A DNA stretch of 8,619 nt from Clostridia bacterium (GTDB lineage: Bacteria; Bacillota; Clostridia; Christensenellales; CAG-1252), in the NCBI GenBank assembly GCA_017615495.1, contig JAGAAA010000124.1, positions 1-8,619 on the forward strand, given 5' to 3'. Every line of letters begins with the position of its first letter. Positions within the stretch are counted from its first letter, which is position 1. Both the position numbers and the translations under genes were made by a program. Below are positions 5,906 through 8,619 of the stretch, in pieces. The notes beneath the pieces were generated by a model. The model was given only the letters and a program-made list of their open reading frames with translations, had not been told where the DNA came from and did not search any database.

Positions 5906-7429
5906 ATGAAAGAATATGACGTCATTGTCGTCGGCGCGGGTAACGGCGGTTTGGTAGCCGCAGCGACCACAGCGCAGGCGGGGTACAAAACCTTACTCCT
6001 CGAGAAGCACAATCTTCCGGGCGGATGCGCTACCAGCTTTATCAGAGGCAGGTTTGAATTTGAACCGGCGCTTCACGAACTTTGCGCGGAGGATACTTGT
6101 GAGGATCTGGAGTCCTCCAAAAAGATCTTTGCCGATTTGGGCGCAAGCGTGGACCTTTTGCACGAAACCACCCTTTACCGCTCCATTTGTAAAGATCCCG
6201 AGTGCAGTTACGACGTGGTGATGCACACCGGAAGGGAAAACTTCCTCAACGATATGGAAGCCGCCGTCCCCGGTTGCCGCGAAAGCGTGGCAAACCTTTT
6301 GGACCTTGTCAAAAACATCGGTGACGCTCAGCTTTATATGAACACCGGCAAAAACGGCCCCAAGATCAACCCCTTCGTTTTGATGTCCAAGTACGGCGAC
6401 TTTATGCGTTGCGCTTCGCACAGCACCGAAGAAGTGGAAAAGGCGCTTGGCATCCCCGAAAAAGCCCGCTCCATTTTGAACACCTATTGGGGCTATTTGG
6501 GCGTCCCGACGGACGACCTTTCCGCCCTGCACTTCATCAGCCTTTTGACCGCTTATATGGAAGTCAAACCGACGATGCCCTTCAACCGTTCGCACGAGCT
6601 TTCCTTAAGCCTCGTAAAAGCTTTTGAAAGCTTTGGCGGCGAAGTGCGTTACAACAGCGAAGTCACCCGCTTCCTCTTTGATGAAAAGGGCAAGGCGTGC
6701 GGCGTCGTGGCAAACGGCGAAGAATTCCGCGCCAAAAAGATCATTTCCAACATCATGCCCAACAACGTCATCAACCGCGCGGATGCCAAAAACTTCCCTT
6801 CCCGCTTCAAGAAAATGGCAAACGCCCGTAAGTTCGGCATGACCTTCGTCACCATCTACCTCGGTTTGGATAAGACGAGGGAGGAGCTTGGCATCGAGGA
6901 TTACAGCGTATTTATCGCCCGTCACAGAGACGCTCGCGTGCAGTTTGAGACGAGGCAGAACTTCGGTTACTACGTGGTCAACTGCTTGAACGTACCCATC
7001 CCCAACGCAACGCCCAAGGGCACTTCCACCCTGTTCTTCACCATTCCGTATATGCCGGGCGACTTCCCCGAGGATCTTACCCCCCGCCAGTATAAGGAAT
7101 TCAAAAACACCGTTGCGGAAAAGTTCATCAAGGACTACGAAGAGACGATGGGCATCACCATCCGTCCCTATATTGAGGAGATCGCAATCGCTTCTCCCGT
7201 GACCTTTGCGCGTTACCTCGGCACGCCGGAAGGCGCCATCTACGGCTACGATACCGGCAGCTGGGACAACATCGTTGGGCGTATCGCCTTGGAACAGATG
7301 GAATTCAACATTCCCAACCTCTACTTCTGCGGCGGACACCACACGCGCGGCGACGGCTTCCCCTCCGGCTACATTACCGGCGACAAGACGGGCAGACAGG
7401 TCGTAAAAGATTTGAAGGAGGGCAAATAA
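5906..7429 (+). CDS. Carotenoid desaturase/isomerase-like FAD-dependent oxidoreductase (phytoene desaturase superfamily)
   Basis: The 507-residue protein has the layout of the phytoene desaturase/carotenoid isomerase/retinol saturase group. An N-terminal FAD-binding Rossmann motif reads VIVVGAGNGG (residues 6-15; Gly10, Gly12, Gly15), with Glu33 at the end of the second strand (TLLLEK) for the FAD ribose, followed by NLPGGCATSF (36-45), the conserved diglycine block. The C-terminal FAD-contact region reads LYFCGGHHTRGDGFPSGYITG (472-492). There is no signal peptide and no evident membrane segment. The ATG at 5906 has AAGGAG (5893-5898) 7 nt upstream. The next gene starts 1 nt after the stop and encodes a ferredoxin-reductase-like protein, so this enzyme may receive electrons from it and act as a reductase or isomerase rather than as an oxygen-linked desaturase. 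No carotenoid synthesis genes (phytoene synthase, prenyl transferase) are visible, so a carotenoid substrate should not be assumed. Superfamily is firm; substrate and direction of reaction are unknown. Confidence 0.88.
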   Translation: MKEYDVIVVGAGNGGLVAAATTAQAGYKTLLLEKHNLPGGCATSFIRGRFEFEPALHELCAEDTCEDLESSKKIFADLGASVDLLHETTLYRSICKDPECSYDVVMHTGRENFLNDMEAAVPGCRESVANLLDLVKNIGDAQLYMNTGKNGPKINPFVLMSKYGDFMRCASHSTEEVEKALGIPEKARSILNTYWGYLGVPTDDLSALHFISLLTAYMEVKPTMPFNRSHELSLSLVKAFESFGGEVRYNSEVTRFLFDEKGKACGVVANGEEFRAKKIISNIMPNNVINRADAKNFPSRFKKMANARKFGMTFVTIYLGLDKTREELGIEDYSVFIARHRDARVQFETRQNFGYYVVNCLNVPIPNATPKGTSTLFFTIPYMPGDFPEDLTPRQYKEFKNTVAEKFIKDYEETMGITIRPYIEEIAIASPVTFARYLGTPEGAIYGYDTGSWDNIVGRIALEQMEFNIPNLYFCGGHHTRGDGFPSGYITGDKTGRQVVKDLKEGK

Positions 7430-7430
7430 C

Positions 7431-8619
7431 ATGAGCAAGTCTAAGATCAGCAAGTTATCTCGCGTTAAAATGGTGGGCGTGATCACCAAGAGGATCAGCA
7501 CCATCGGCAAGGCTTCGAACGCCCCGGCAAAAGACCTCCTCGACTACTACCCCAACAAACTCGCGGCGGAGCTTCACCCCAAAGCGCAAAACCTCGTGGT
7601 CAAGGAGATCCACGAGTTCTCTCCCGATATGAAGAGCATCGTGCTCGCCCCCAACCCCAAGAAGGGCACTTCTTCCCTCGCGTGGTTCTCGGCGGGTCAA
7701 TACCTCAGCGTATGCGCTGATATCAACGGCAAGATCTTCAAGCGCCCCTATTCCATCGCGTCTTCCCCTGCCGACACCTTGGACGGCTTCTATATGATCA
7801 CCGTCAAGAGAGTGGGCGGCGGTATCGTTTCGCAGTTCATTTTGGACAATTGGAAGGTCGGGCAGGAAGTTACCGCTTCCGCCCCGCTGGGTGACTTCAC
7901 CTACGAACGCCTTCGTGACGCGGGCACCGTGATCGGCATTGCGGGCGGTAGCGGCATCACCCCCTTCCGCGCGTTGGCAAAAGCCATCTACGAAGGCGAC
8001 GAGCCCTGCTCGTTGGTGCTTCTCTACGGTAGCCGCACTTATCAAGACGCCGTCTTCAGCGACGACTTCAACGCCTGGGCGGCAAAGTGCGACAAGATCA
8101 AGCTCGTCAACGTGCTTTCCAATGAGGAAAAGGCGGGGTGCGAAAGCGGTTTCATCACCGCCGACCTCATTAAGAAGTACGCGCCCAAGGGCGACTTCTC
8201 CATCTTTATGTGCGGCCCGCAAGCAATGTACAACTTTGCGGATAAGGAGATCGAAAAACTGGGTATCCGCCGCAAGTTCGTGCGCCACGAGCTTTTCGGT
8301 GAATATTTCCATCCCGAAAAGAACGCCGATTACACCGGCAACATCGAGGACAAGTTCACCTTGACCGTCACCATCGCGGGCGAAACCACAAAGATCCCCT
8401 GCGACGCAAACACCACCCTGCTCCGCGCCATGGAAGACGCCGGTTTGAACCCGCCGTCCGACTGCCGCAGCGGTAGGTGCGGTTGGTGTCACTCGCAACT
8501 TCTTTCCGGCGACGTGTATATCCCCGCTTCGGTGGATGGCAGAAGGCTTGCGGATAAGGAATTCGGGTACGTCCATCCCTGCTGCACCTTCCCGCTTTCC
8601 GACCTCAGTATCGACGTTC
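7431..8619 (+). CDS. NAD(P)H:ferredoxin-type oxidoreductase with FAD, NAD and C-terminal [2Fe-2S] domains, 3'-truncated by window edge
   Basis: 396 residues are visible with no stop before the window end. Domain order is: a basic N-terminal extension of about 50 residues (MSKSKISKLSRVKMVGVITK onward), then a ferredoxin-reductase-type FAD domain with RPYSIAS (105-111), an NAD(P) domain with GIAGGSGITPF (169-179), YGSR (199-202) and MCGPQAM (260-266), and a plant-type [2Fe-2S] domain. The cluster ligands are Cys345, Cys350 and Cys353 (CRSGRCGWC, C-x4-C-x2-C) and Cys384 in HPCCTFPLSDL. The protein should pass electrons from NAD(P)H through FAD to the iron-sulfur cluster and on to a partner. The C-terminal motif normally lies near the end of such proteins, so little is probably missing. 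The start at 7431 has AAGGAGG (7415-7421) inside the preceding gene and follows its stop by 1 nt, implying co-expression with the FAD oxidoreductase, the obvious candidate partner. It resembles the reductase components of oxygenases and of hybrid-cluster protein (Hcr-like), but no oxygenase is visible here. Confidence 0.93.
   Translation, partial: MSKSKISKLSRVKMVGVITKRISTIGKASNAPAKDLLDYYPNKLAAELHPKAQNLVVKEIHEFSPDMKSIVLAPNPKKGTSSLAWFSAGQYLSVCADINGKIFKRPYSIASSPADTLDGFYMITVKRVGGGIVSQFILDNWKVGQEVTASAPLGDFTYERLRDAGTVIGIAGGSGITPFRALAKAIYEGDEPCSLVLLYGSRTYQDAVFSDDFNAWAAKCDKIKLVNVLSNEEKAGCESGFITADLIKKYAPKGDFSIFMCGPQAMYNFADKEIEKLGIRRKFVRHELFGEYFHPEKNADYTGNIEDKFTLTVTIAGETTKIPCDANTTLLRAMEDAGLNPPSDCRSGRCGWCHSQLLSGDVYIPASVDGRRLADKEFGYVHPCCTFPLSDLSIDV

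Noticed and set aside
5906..7429. Calling the flavoprotein a phytoene desaturase (crtI)
   Set aside because: There is superfamily similarity only. No phytoene synthase or other carotenoid gene is nearby, and pairing with an NAD(P)H reductase points to different chemistry.
7455..8576. A 373-codon open frame on the - strand opposite the ferredoxin-reductase-like gene
   Set aside because: The + strand frame carries intact FAD, NAD and [2Fe-2S] motifs; the antisense product has low-complexity Val/Gly/Ala-rich sequence and no ribosome binding site was seen. The same reasoning removes the antisense frames over rhaD (1198-2043), the GH125 gene (2190-3110) and the flavoprotein (6605-7510).

Overview
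The window looks like part of a low-to-mid GC Bacillota (Clostridia-type) genome, probably from a gut or other anaerobe. The basis is strong AAGGAG-type ribosome binding sites, tight same-strand gene packing, AT-rich promoter regions set between moderately GC-rich genes, and a gene content of sugar catabolism plus flavin/iron-sulfur redox enzymes. This taxonomic guess is inference; there is no rRNA or other marker gene here.

Left part (1-3353, + strand): the 3' part of an operon for L-rhamnose use. It holds L-rhamnose isomerase (rhaA, 5' end cut off by the window), rhamnulose-1-phosphate aldolase (rhaD) and a GH125-family alpha-mannosidase, with gaps of only 1 and 14 nt. RhaA and RhaD are steps one and three of the pathway; the kinase (step two) is not in the window. 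The operon ends at a strong hairpin that also serves as terminator for the convergent gene on the other strand.

Middle part (3416-5834): a GH4-family NAD/metal-dependent glycosidase on the - strand and an AraC-family regulator on the + strand, transcribed divergently from a 159-nt AT-rich region. That region has a consensus-like promoter for the regulator and a -10 element without a good -35 for the glycosidase, as expected for an activator-dependent gene. The regulator gene ends at its own hairpin terminator. The regulator is therefore the natural candidate to control the glycosidase, and possibly the neighbouring sugar genes.

Right part (5860-8619, + strand): a separate two-gene redox operon. 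A perfect 18-bp palindrome sits in the promoter. The first gene is a carotenoid-desaturase/isomerase-like FAD oxidoreductase. One nucleotide after it begins a ferredoxin-reductase-like flavoprotein with FAD, NAD(P) and C-terminal plant-type [2Fe-2S] domains, which runs off the window end. The arrangement suggests that the second protein passes electrons from NAD(P)H to the first, whose substrate is unknown.

No RNA genes, insertion sequences, CRISPR arrays or prophage genes were seen. No gene-free stretch exceeds 300 bases; the two longest, 4826-4984 and 5771-5905, hold the promoters and terminator described.
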